Position numbers and translations under genes: made by a program. Shown here in pieces: positions 14,508-21,417 of a stretch of DNA of 37,697 nucleotides. Source of the DNA: a virus; IMG/VR virus record IMGVR_UViG_3300042460_000811, positions 1-37,697 of that record. The stretch is one strand, 5' to 3'. The first letter of the stretch is position 1. Each line of letters starts with the position of its first letter. The notes under the pieces are model-generated. The model saw only the letters and a list, made by a program, of their open reading frames with translations, was not told where the DNA came from and did no database searches.

Positions 14508-15356
14508 ATGAATATTAAGGAAACATACTCTGGTGATTTAAAAACTAAAATGGCTGATGAAATGAGTAAAACAGGTGTTTTCTCACAAGGTTCAGATGCG
14601 GTACAAACCGCAAACTCTTTTATTAGAAGTATACCTGAGGGTAAAAACAAAAAAGAAGAGATTATTCGTAAACCACTAAAGAAAGGTGTTACCGATAAGT
14701 TAGTTAGTACTAAAAAAATAAAAAAACCTATTGGTAAGTTAACCACAGGTTTACCTATAATGGGGGAAAAGAAAACTGAGTCAACTGAATCAACAGGTTC
14801 AGGTTCTGCGGGAGGGTTCTCATCACCATTATTCTCAACAACTAAAAAAGAAATGGAAGAGAATACATTCAAAGCTCCAAAACTGACTATGTTTTCGGAT
14901 GAGGCACCAAAACTTAAGAGAGAAATGAAAGAAGCTTGTTGGAAAGGATACAAACAGAATGGTATGAAAAATAAGAATGGTAAACAAGTACCTAACTGTG
15001 TTCCAATTAATGAGAATGAAGAAGGCGAAGTTAAGAAAACCGAAACCAAAGAAGCTACGGGTTCATCATCTTCAGGTTCTTATGAAACAAATGCCGCTTG
15101 GGCAAAATCAACAAGTAAAAAAGATTGGAGAGGTAAATCAAAAACTCAAATACCTGGTGGTAAATTTGTTCAAGTTAAAAAGAAATGTAAAAAATTCCCA
15201 TACTGTAATCAAGGTGACATTAAAGCCTTAAAAATATTTGAAAACGATACTGTTAAAAAAGTAATTACAAATATTAGTAAAAAACATAACATAAGTGAAA
15301 ATGTGATTAAAACGATACTATCTTATGAATATGAAAATAGTAAATCTAACAAATAA
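14508..15356 (+). CDS. Basic, disordered phage protein with Cys-containing VPNCVP motif
   Basis: A 282-residue protein, mostly low-complexity and lysine-rich. A short motif at about 145-167 reads A-C-W-K-G-Y-K-x-N-G-M-K, then K-x-V-P-N-C-V-P; from memory a similar motif occurs in other environmental phage proteins. A second ordered patch near 205-240 (DWRGKSKTQIPGGKF, then CKKFPYCNQGDIKAL) contains two more cysteines. The final 35 residues form a helix pair. It starts 1 nt after the spanin-like gene and ends within the sequence upstream of the EF-hand protein. Likely a structural or internal head protein (inference). Confidence 0.5.
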   Translation: MNIKETYSGDLKTKMADEMSKTGVFSQGSDAVQTANSFIRSIPEGKNKKEEIIRKPLKKGVTDKLVSTKKIKKPIGKLTTGLPIMGEKKTESTESTGSGSAGGFSSPLFSTTKKEMEENTFKAPKLTMFSDEAPKLKREMKEACWKGYKQNGMKNKNGKQVPNCVPINENEEGEVKKTETKEATGSSSSGSYETNAAWAKSTSKKDWRGKSKTQIPGGKFVQVKKKCKKFPYCNQGDIKALKIFENDTVKKVITNISKKHNISENVIKTILSYEYENSKSNK

Positions 15357-15371
15357 ACTGAAATATTTAGA

Positions 15372-15379
15372 TATTTATA
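15372..15379 (+). promoter_or_regulatory. TATTTATA box (putative late promoter)
   Basis: GATATTTATATTAAAAACG context, with 14 nt between the box and the ATG at 15394. It is nearly identical to the boxes at 21395 and 33724. Confidence 0.5.
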
Positions 15380-15393
15380 TTAAAAACGAGAAA

Positions 15394-16872
15394 ATGAAAA
15401 ACACAAATAACAAATACCTTGATAATTTGGTTGCTAGATTGGTAAAAGAAACCTTAGAGGAAAGAGCCGACGAGTTAACTACAAAGATAAATGAATTAGG
15501 TGGAATGGATGATGGTCATCCTAAATTTGGTAAACTAAACTTATCTAAGATGTCTGATAAAGACTTAGATGATTTGATGAATTCTAATGTAAAAGACGAG
15601 GACGACGCGTTTCAGTATGATGGTGACATAGATAATGAATTTGATGACGAAGAAGAATTAGATGAGTCTTCAGAAGTGTGTGAACAATGTGGTAATACCA
15701 TGAAAGAAAATGTTTGTGAACAATGTGGTTCAGGGAAAATGGAAGAAGGTATCTATGATGAAGAAGACCTTAATGGTGAGTTTGATTATGTTGAAGAAGA
15801 AGTTGACTTTGAAGATGAGGAAGAAACTGAAGACGAGACTCAGTCGGAAGATAAAGAGGCTTGTAAGTACCATATGGACAATTTTGGTCCCGAGGACGAA
15901 AGAACTCAACAGTTCTGTGGGTCAAGTAAAATGGGGTTAGATAAGTTTAAATTCTCAATGAACGAGAGATTAAAAGGTAGACAAAGAAATATTGACAAAA
16001 ACAAAAATGGTAAAATTGATTCTGAAGATTTTGAAATGTTAAGAAAAGGTGAGACCAAAGAAGGTAAAATGAATGAAAAATTGAAAGGTGGGCAGAAAAA
16101 TATTGACAAAAACAAAAATGGTAAAATCGATTCTGAAGATTTTAAAATGTTAAGAAAAGGTGAAACTAAAGAAGGTAAAAAATCAGTTAAACTTTCTGAA
16201 AGTGAAATGATTGATTTAATAGAAAAACTTGTTAGAGAAGAAAAGGCTAGCGAACAACAAACAAAAAATATTAAAAGTGCTGGAAAACCTAAAGGTCTTG
16301 CTAAGTATGAACAAATTCATACTAAAGATGGTAAAGAAAATAACAACTACATTAAGGATGTTTCTAAAAAAATGAAAGATTATTTGAAAGACGGTTCTAA
16401 AGGTGATTTTGATATGAACCCTAAAATGTTCCCTAAAGGAAATGGTGAATTGGCAAAAATGGAAAAGAAAGCGTATATCCCATCAACTGCGGTTGAGGAT
16501 TATGTTGACAACTTTACGGCGGCGGCTTTAGAGAATCTGGACTACGATGAGATTCAACCAAATGAAGAATGGGTGACAGATAACATCGAAGGTTCTTCAA
16601 GAACAGGAAATAACCCTGAATGGGCTAATACTGGTGAGTCTGATGTTAACAAAAAACGTAACAAAATCAGAAAAGACAATATGTTAGCTAAAATTAAGAG
16701 AAAGGCGTATAATAAATCACCTCAACCAGTTGTTAGTGATAACGCGGGTGAAGATAAAGGTAGTGCTATCATGGCTAAATTAGAGTCAACAGAACCAAAA
16801 CAAGCAAAACAAATTAATGAAGAGTTTGATAGAATGAAATCTTTAATGGGTTACAATCAAAAAACTCAATAA
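15394..16872 (+). CDS. Acidic multi-module virion-like protein with zinc-knuckle, tandem EF-hands and internal KLSESE tag
   Basis: A 492-residue protein. In order: an N-terminal helix (KYLDNLVARLVKETLEE), an acidic region, two C-x2-C pairs (CEQCGNTMKENVCEQCGSG), a very acidic stretch, then two tandem EF-hand-like loops D-K-N-K-N-G-K-I-D-S-E-D at residues 201-212 and 238-249. These are followed at about 265-285 by VKLSESEMIDLIEKLVREE, an internal copy of the tag that starts other proteins here. The C-terminus ends EEFDRMKSLMGYNQKTQ. Position 12 of each EF loop is Asp, not Glu, so calcium binding is plausible but weaker. I chose ATG 15394 over ATG 15325 because it follows the box at 15372 by a normal gap and does not overlap the upstream gene. 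Probably a structural or internal head protein. Confidence 0.6.
   Translation: MKNTNNKYLDNLVARLVKETLEERADELTTKINELGGMDDGHPKFGKLNLSKMSDKDLDDLMNSNVKDEDDAFQYDGDIDNEFDDEEELDESSEVCEQCGNTMKENVCEQCGSGKMEEGIYDEEDLNGEFDYVEEEVDFEDEEETEDETQSEDKEACKYHMDNFGPEDERTQQFCGSSKMGLDKFKFSMNERLKGRQRNIDKNKNGKIDSEDFEMLRKGETKEGKMNEKLKGGQKNIDKNKNGKIDSEDFKMLRKGETKEGKKSVKLSESEMIDLIEKLVREEKASEQQTKNIKSAGKPKGLAKYEQIHTKDGKENNNYIKDVSKKMKDYLKDGSKGDFDMNPKMFPKGNGELAKMEKKAYIPSTAVEDYVDNFTAAALENLDYDEIQPNEEWVTDNIEGSSRTGNNPEWANTGESDVNKKRNKIRKDNMLAKIKRKAYNKSPQPVVSDNAGEDKGSAIMAKLESTEPKQAKQINEEFDRMKSLMGYNQKTQ
15961..16182 (+). repeat. Two tandem 111-nt direct repeats encoding the EF-hand unit
   Basis: 15961-16071 and 16072-16182 align base for base with few changes. 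Each encodes 37 residues: a short basic lead-in, the EF-like loop and the segment M-L-R-K-G-E-T-K-E-G-K. High nucleotide identity, including third positions, points to a recent duplication. Confidence 0.9.
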
Positions 16873-16900
16873 TTTACAAACACATAATATAACTTATAAT

Positions 16901-16934
16901 TTCTCCATAGACTAACTCTATGGAGAATTTTTTT
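16901..16934 (+). terminator. Intrinsic terminator overlapping the next start codon
   Basis: A perfect 10-bp stem TTCTCCATAG / CTATGGAGAA with a 7-nt loop and a following T run. The ATG of the 16920 gene lies inside the descending arm. Confidence 0.75.
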
Positions 16935-17387
16935 AATTATATATCAAAGCCGTTGACACCTGAGGATGTCGATATTTGGTTCAGGGTGAATAATATTATA
17001 CCTGAAAAACTAGAGTTGTTTTCTGACTTCTCACATTCCCTAAACATATTAATTGTTGAAACTTATTTAGGTGAGAATAATACCGCAAACGAGACTAAAA
17101 TCGTCATGTCTTCAGAAGATAACAACAAACATTTTGAATGGTGTTGGAATAAAATAATTAATAATTTTACCAAGGAAAATATTAAATTTCAACCAACAGG
17201 TAATCATTATGAGTATTTCCAATCATTTTTTGTTGATATCTTTTATAATCAAAGTGATGTTAAGATTAGACATTCCATCAGTAGTTTTTTCAATGACCTT
17301 TTTGATACCAAAAAACCTTTTACTAAATCTGATTTGGATATGATAGCAACTATATATAAAGTGTTAGATAAAAACCTTAAAATTTAA
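16920..17387 (+). CDS. Hypothetical phage protein (155 aa)
   Basis: An acidic 155-residue protein starting MENFFNYISKPLTPEDVDIW. Helical patterns with several Trp and Phe; no membrane segment, signal or catalytic motif. Its ATG is inside the stem of the terminator at 16901-16934, so the start could be shielded in read-through RNA, and any monocistronic promoter must lie upstream in the 16873-16900 gap or inside the previous gene. No other in-frame ATG preserves the N-terminus, so I keep this start. No family is assigned. Confidence 0.6.
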   Translation: MENFFNYISKPLTPEDVDIWFRVNNIIPEKLELFSDFSHSLNILIVETYLGENNTANETKIVMSSEDNNKHFEWCWNKIINNFTKENIKFQPTGNHYEYFQSFFVDIFYNQSDVKIRHSISSFFNDLFDTKKPFTKSDLDMIATIYKVLDKNLKI

Positions 17388-17469
17388 AAAATACCTTTAT
17401 AGTGTTTACTATAGACCAAAAAAAATTATTTTATAATAAAACAATAAATCAACTAATTGAATTTTAAAA

Positions 17470-17646
17470 ATGGAAACATTAGAACAAATTAAAGCACTAA
17501 CTGAAGAGTTGTCACAAGATGCAACTAAATTCTTTAAAGGTAATAAAAGTGCGGGTACTAGAGCTAGAAAAAGTGCTCAAGACTTAAAAAATTTATTACA
17601 AACACTAAGAACTGAAATACTTGAAGAAAGAAAAAAACCTGAGTAA
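17470..17646 (+). CDS. Histone H1-like (Hc1-type) nucleoid protein
   Basis: A 58-residue protein: METLEQIKALTEELSQDATK, then F-F-K-G-N-K-S-A-G-T-R-A-R-K-S-A-Q-D-L-K and a closing helix. The K-G-N-K-x-A-G-T-R-x-R-K core is the hallmark of the small histone H1-like Hc1 proteins common in Bacteroidota. Those proteins bind DNA non-specifically and compact the nucleoid. In a phage it could coat or condense phage DNA, or displace host nucleoid proteins (inference). The stop codon's last base is the first base of the next ATG. The upstream 82 nt are AT-rich with a weak TATAGT/ACTATA hairpin at 17396-17413. Confidence 0.8.
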   Translation: METLEQIKALTEELSQDATKFFKGNKSAGTRARKSAQDLKNLLQTLRTEILEERKKPE

Positions 17647-17834
17647 TGGATAATTTAAATACAATATATTTGTTTTTATTTATCTTTTCGGTTCTGACCG
17701 TAATTAGAACGGTTGTTAGGTTTATAAGTGCCCTATTACAGAACCCGCCAAGTCAACTAAAATTGACTGGGTGGGAACTTATACACTTAGGGATAGCAAT
17801 ATCCTACACCATAACCTATATTATTAAAAATTAA
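17646..17834 (+). CDS. Small two-segment membrane protein
   Basis: A 62-residue protein with two hydrophobic segments (about 6-28, TIYLFLFIFSVLTVIRTVV, and 44-60, ELIHLGIAISYTITYII) separated by a short polar loop with P-P-S. It overlaps the Hc1-like stop by one base (TAATG). Size and topology allow a holin role, but the distance from the amidase and the lack of a diagnostic motif make that speculative. Confidence 0.5.
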   Translation: MDNLNTIYLFLFIFSVLTVIRTVVRFISALLQNPPSQLKLTGWELIHLGIAISYTITYIIKN

Positions 17835-17836
17835 CT

Positions 17837-18280
17837 ATGAGTTTATATAAAGAGTTTTCAACATTACTTCCATACATACAATCAGTAAGGAAACTTAAAA
17901 ACTATCTAAGTTTTGATGTTAGTTTTCCTAAAACATGGAGATTACCTAAAAAATATGTTGAGGAAGATAAGATAATGGAACAAGAAAGTACTATTATTGA
18001 CCATAGATTTTTTTCATTTGTATCGGAAATAACCGAAGACGGTGTTGAAAACACATCTAAAAATATACAGAATATTATTAGATACAATTTAGAAAGAGAA
18101 GAAAAGGAACAATTATTCCAAAATAAAGTGGATGAATTAAAATATATTTTTGAGAAACAAAATCTTAAAAACTTGAAAAGTCTACAATTTGAAATAAAAA
18201 ATAAAAAAATAGAACTCGAATACGATGAAGAAGAACTCGAAGGCACTAGAGTGGTTCCAGAACGAATTGACGAAGGATAA
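17837..18280 (+). CDS. Hypothetical phage protein, helical (147 aa)
   Basis: A 147-residue protein starting MSLYKEFSTLLPYIQSVRKL. The N-terminal half has a distinctive segment N-Y-L-S-F-D-V-S-F-P-K-T-W-R-L-P; the C-terminal half is a charged helix with coiled-coil potential. Its 3' end overlaps the next gene by 56 nt. No domain is recognised. It forms a tight cluster with the next two small genes, which suggests a joint, possibly structural or assembly, function. Confidence 0.55.
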   Translation: MSLYKEFSTLLPYIQSVRKLKNYLSFDVSFPKTWRLPKKYVEEDKIMEQESTIIDHRFFSFVSEITEDGVENTSKNIQNIIRYNLEREEKEQLFQNKVDELKYIFEKQNLKNLKSLQFEIKNKKIELEYDEEELEGTRVVPERIDEG

Positions 18281-18419
18281 GATTGAATTAGATAAAACAA
18301 AGTCTGATTTAATTAAACAAATCACTAAACTAAATAAGGAAGAAATACTTCCTAAAATACCCAAACCCCCCGAAAAAATATCACTATGGAAGAGAATCAA
18401 AAAAGTATTGATGGGATAA
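18225..18419 (+). CDS. Small coiled-coil protein with basic tail
   Basis: A 64-residue protein: a helix W-F-Q-N-E-L-T-K-D-K-I-E-L-D-K-T-K, a proline-rich hinge (PKIPKPPEK) and an amphipathic basic end (ISLWKRIKKVLMG). It overlaps the upstream gene by 56 nt and the downstream gene by 34 nt. The proline hinge and amphipathic tail argue for a real gene rather than a shadow frame. Membrane-surface binding through the tail is possible. Confidence 0.5.
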   Translation: MKKNSKALEWFQNELTKDKIELDKTKSDLIKQITKLNKEEILPKIPKPPEKISLWKRIKKVLMG

Positions 18420-18700
18420 TTGAAAAATTAGCGTTAGTTGCGGATGCAATTGACAGTTTATTTCCTGATGGAAAATCAGCTATAGCCTTTGAACTTAAGT
18501 CAGGTGATTTTAAGAGAGTCCAAAATAACTTTAGACAAGTTGACCATACTCACAAACAATTTAAAATAGTTATTTCAAATACCGAATTTATGTTTTTGTT
18601 GGATGGGTTGTCGATTGACGAAACAGATAGGTTTTCGGAAACCCTTTCTCAGATAAAATTGAGTAAAGATACTTCCTCTGAGCCGTCGAATAATCTTTAA
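18386..18700 (+). CDS. Hypothetical phage protein (104 aa)
   Basis: A 104-residue protein with an alpha/beta pattern (MEENQKSIDGIIEKLALVAD, then SAIAFELKSGDFKRV and FKIVISNTEFMFLLDGLS). No motif is recognised. The last 113 nt are also covered by the 3' end of the minus-strand gene 18588-19235, a true antisense overlap of two convergent genes if both are expressed in full. Confidence 0.5.
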   Translation: MEENQKSIDGIIEKLALVADAIDSLFPDGKSAIAFELKSGDFKRVQNNFRQVDHTHKQFKIVISNTEFMFLLDGLSIDETDRFSETLSQIKLSKDTSSEPSNNL

Positions 18701-19235
18701 CAAACATACAGTCACTTCTTTTCTTAGATATAAAATTTTCAGAAAGATTGTCCAGTAGTCTTGATGAATCATCATCATTCTTTAATGTAAATAAATTATA
18801 ATGGTCATCGTTTTGTACGATGACTTTATTATTTAATTTAGATACCATTTTTAAACCAGGTGGGTCTAAGTATTTTTTAATAAAATCACTAATTGTTATC
18901 CGAGTATTGGTTGAATAATCTACAATAAGTTCCTCTAAATTATATGTTGATATCCTAATAATTGTGAAATCGTTATCATCTAAGTCAACTTTAACTTGTC
19001 TGCCAAAAGTATCCTTCATAAACATAGGTAACAAAGTTCCTGATGTTTTTTCTAACAACGCCAATTCATATAATGATTCGTAACCATTCTCATATTTTTT
19101 ATCAAAAAGAACGGTATTACTTTCCTCAACCAACGAATTATATAACTCATTTGCCTTTTTATGAGTTTTAAATTTATTGATTATTTTCTTTTTTACTTTA
19201 TTCTTAAAAAGTACTACTTGATAGTTGTATGACAT
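18588..19235 (-). CDS. Hypothetical phage protein (215 aa)
   Basis: A 215-residue protein starting MSYNYQVVLFKNKVKKKIIN, a basic N-terminus followed by K-T-H-K-K-A-N-E-L-Y. The middle contains a beta-rich region and a region with K-K-R-S-D-C-M-F-V-K-D-Y-S-T near 170. It has no membrane segment or known catalytic motif. It stands alone on the minus strand between plus-strand clusters, divergent from dnaJ, and its 3' end overlaps the 18386 gene. No promoter was identified in the 49-nt divergent gap. Confidence 0.6.
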   Translation of the reverse strand: MSYNYQVVLFKNKVKKKIINKFKTHKKANELYNSLVEESNTVLFDKKYENGYESLYELALLEKTSGTLLPMFMKDTFGRQVKVDLDDNDFTIIRISTYNLEELIVDYSTNTRITISDFIKKYLDPPGLKMVSKLNNKVIVQNDDHYNLFTLKNDDDSSRLLDNLSENFISKKRSDCMFVKDYSTAQRKYLYSILSEKGFPKTYLFRQSTTHPTKT

Positions 19236-19284
19236 TCCAAAATGATAATATTAACTAAATTAGTTTCAAAACAAATATAAGTAA

Positions 19285-20208
19285 ATGAGTATGAATAATT
19301 TTTACGATACACTAGGGGTTACGGAAACCTCAACCCAAGACGAAATTAAAAAGGCTTACCGTAAATTAGCTATTGAACATCACCCTGATAAAGGTGGGGA
19401 TGAAGATAAATTTAAAAAGATATCAGAAGCTTATAATATCTTAGGTGACGAAACTAAAAGAAGTCAATACGATAATCAAAGACAAAATCCTTTTGGCAAT
19501 ATGGGTGGGGGAGGATTCAATCCATTTGAAGACCTATTTAATGGGGCTTTTCATACTCAGAGAAGACGAAGTGTTCCTGATAAGGTAATTGAAGTTCAGG
19601 TTGGTGCTATTGAGTCGTTTATGGCGGGTGATAAAATAATTAACTACTCAAGACAACATATGTGTAATGATTGTAGTGGACAAGGTGGGGAAAGAGAAAC
19701 CTGTAATGTCTGTAATGGTGATGGATTTATTGTTCAAAAAATTGGCGGTAGTATGTTCTCTCAAATGGTTAGACAAGCTTGTAATAAATGTAAGGGTAAT
19801 GGGTTTTCATATAAAAAGACTTGTGGTACTTGTCATGGACAAACAACTAAGTCTGAAACGGAATCTATTAAAATTAAACTTCCACATGGTATTGATGACG
19901 GACAATTTTTAAGATTACAAGGTAAGGGGGATTATAAAGATGGTATGTACGGTAATTTGGTTATTAGAGTTAAAGCAACACCCGAGAATAATTTTGAAAA
20001 ACTTGGGGATGATTTAATTTATAATGCTTATTTTGATTTAGATGGGTTACGTACAGAGAATTTAGAGATTCCTCATCCACAAGGGAACATATTAATTAAA
20101 TTACCAACTCAATTTGATACATCAAAACCCCTTAGAGTTAAATCTAAAGGGTATAATAATGTTGGGGATATGTTTGTTAAACTTTTTGTTAGGTTTAACC
20201 GTAATTAA
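19285..20208 (+). CDS. dnaJ: DnaJ-type Hsp40 co-chaperone
   Basis: A 307-residue type I J-protein. The J domain (5-66) has the H33-P-D35 tripeptide needed to stimulate DnaK ATPase. A short Gly/Phe region (70-90, GNMGGGGFNPF) follows. Four zinc-finger repeats lie at C127-x2-C130, C140-x2-C143, C166-x2-C169 and C180-x2-C183. The C-terminal substrate-binding domain is shorter than in host DnaJ (about 375 residues) and lacks the usual dimerisation end. It probably redirects host DnaK to phage replication or folding of phage proteins. Start is ATG 19285; ATG 19291 would remove only two residues. No phage dnaK is in the window. Confidence 0.93.
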   Translation: MSMNNFYDTLGVTETSTQDEIKKAYRKLAIEHHPDKGGDEDKFKKISEAYNILGDETKRSQYDNQRQNPFGNMGGGGFNPFEDLFNGAFHTQRRRSVPDKVIEVQVGAIESFMAGDKIINYSRQHMCNDCSGQGGERETCNVCNGDGFIVQKIGGSMFSQMVRQACNKCKGNGFSYKKTCGTCHGQTTKSETESIKIKLPHGIDDGQFLRLQGKGDYKDGMYGNLVIRVKATPENNFEKLGDDLIYNAYFDLDGLRTENLEIPHPQGNILIKLPTQFDTSKPLRVKSKGYNNVGDMFVKLFVRFNRN

Positions 20209-20408
20209 TGTGTGAAGTAATTGTTTGCTTCATGGATTAATTTGATAGTCCCATAGATTGCGGCAAATAGAATATAAAATGATATTGCTATTAAAAACCA
20301 TTGTTGTTTTGGAAATTTACTACAAGAACTACATTTTTTTGTAGATTTAGGGTTTTTACCTGTATTAATTTCGGTTTCATCAATTACTGTTCCTTCGACT
20401 GTTTCCAT
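20205..20408 (-). CDS. Small single-pass membrane protein
   Basis: A 67-residue protein: an acidic N-terminus (METVEGTVIDETE), a C-S-S-C pair (KKCSSCSKF) and one membrane helix (about 37-56, FLIAISFYILFAAIYGTI). Its stop overlaps the dnaJ stop tail-to-tail by 4 nt. The Cys pair before the helix could bind metal or form a disulphide. Upstream on the minus strand is a TATTTAAA box, 11 nt before the ATG. Function unknown. Confidence 0.6.
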   Translation of the reverse strand: METVEGTVIDETEINTGKNPKSTKKCSSCSKFPKQQWFLIAISFYILFAAIYGTIKLIHEANNYFTH

Positions 20409-20419
20409 TGTTTTTTAAT

Positions 20420-20427
20420 TTTAAATA
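20420..20427 (-). promoter_or_regulatory. TATTTAAA box (weak variant of putative late promoter)
   Basis: Minus-strand TATTTAAA followed by ATTAAAAAA, 11 nt before the ATG at 20408. Sequence context matches the boxes at 13198 and 21395, but the spacing is shorter. Confidence 0.25.
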
Positions 20428-20528
20428 GTTTATGGTTTAAAAATAAGGTAAAAAACTGTCAAAGTAAAATACGTAAAACATTTGCCTTTTTGGTTTTTTT
20501 CACTTATACTTTTAAAAAAAAAATAACT

Positions 20529-21368
20529 ATGCTATCATACATTGGAGGTAAAAGTAAAATTGGAAAGTGGATTGTCCCTTTCTACCCTGAAGACATGGAG
20601 ACATACGTAGAAACATTCGGAGGAATGTTTTGGTGTTTCTTTAACATGGATTTATCCAAATATCCGAATCTTAAAAAAGTCGTATATAATGACTTTAATC
20701 CATTAAACTATAATTTGTTTCAATGTGTTAAAAACCCGCAATCATTACTTGATGCGATTAACTCAATTCCATGTCAACAATTTGGTGAAGAAATTACCCC
20801 TTCAATTTATAAGGAACAATTTATAAGCTTTCAAGCTGAAATATTTGATAAGAATTTCAGCGTACAACCTGGCGATTATGTTGTTGCTGCGAAATATGCT
20901 TACGTATTAACACAAGTATTTAGTGGTAGTAAACCTGAAACGAGTGGTTTTATTGATTTAAAAGGTAAGTACAAATCAAAATACCTAACATTTAGAGATA
21001 AGTTATCTAAACCTGAATGGGTTGAACATTTCTTAAAAATAACTGAAGTCGAGAATATGGATTTTGAGGATGTTATTAAAAAATATGACTCACCAACAAC
21101 ATATATCTATTTAGACCCACCTTATTGGAAAACAGAAAATTATTACAATAATCATGACTTTGATAGAAATGACCATGAGAGATTAGCAAACGCGTTAAAA
21201 GATATTAAAGGTAAATTTAGTTTATCTTATTATGACTTTGAATTATTACACACTTGGTTTCCTGAACCAAAATATCGATGGGTGAAAAAAGAATTCGCCA
21301 AAGCGGCGGCGGCTAAAAAAGGTAAGACTCAAAACATGGGTGAAGAACTTTTGATTATGAATTATTAA
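20529..21368 (+). CDS. DNA adenine methyltransferase, D12/Dam family (N6-adenine)
   Basis: A 279-residue alpha-class N6-adenine methyltransferase. The N-terminus Y-I-G-G-K-S-K-I-G-K-W-I is the SAM-binding start of D12 enzymes, followed by E-T-F-G-G-M-F (motif I) and the catalytic D196-P-P-Y199 (motif IV, YLDPPYWKT). Real start is ATG 20529; upstream in-frame codons are non-coding in character. Dam-family members often modify GATC, but GATC seems absent from this window, so another target or a historical role is possible. The upstream 120 nt contain TACTTTTA, one base off the Bacteroidota -7 box. Preceded by a convergent dnaJ/membrane-protein pair. Confidence 0.85.
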   Translation: MLSYIGGKSKIGKWIVPFYPEDMETYVETFGGMFWCFFNMDLSKYPNLKKVVYNDFNPLNYNLFQCVKNPQSLLDAINSIPCQQFGEEITPSIYKEQFISFQAEIFDKNFSVQPGDYVVAAKYAYVLTQVFSGSKPETSGFIDLKGKYKSKYLTFRDKLSKPEWVEHFLKITEVENMDFEDVIKKYDSPTTYIYLDPPYWKTENYYNNHDFDRNDHERLANALKDIKGKFSLSYYDFELLHTWFPEPKYRWVKKEFAKAAAAKKGKTQNMGEELLIMNY

Positions 21369-21394
21369 ATAATGGATTATTTCTTAATTCCGAA

Positions 21395-21402
21395 TATTTA
21401 TA
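21395..21402 (+). promoter_or_regulatory. TATTTATA box (putative late promoter)
   Basis: AATATTTATATTAAAAAC context, 15 nt before the ATG at 21418. It closely matches the box at 15372 through 16 consecutive positions. Confidence 0.5.
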
Positions 21403-21417
21403 TTAAAAACATTTAAA

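Noticed and set aside
17396-17413. TATAGT/ACTATA inverted repeat before the Hc1-like gene as a terminator
   Set aside because: The stem is short, AT-only and lacks a T run on the plus strand; it may be chance.
20301-20528. Long upstream extension of the Dam-family gene
   Set aside because: The extension is Phe/Cys-rich, overlaps the minus-strand 20205-20408 gene and precedes the family start M-L-S-Y-I-G-G-K; ATG 20529 is the real start.
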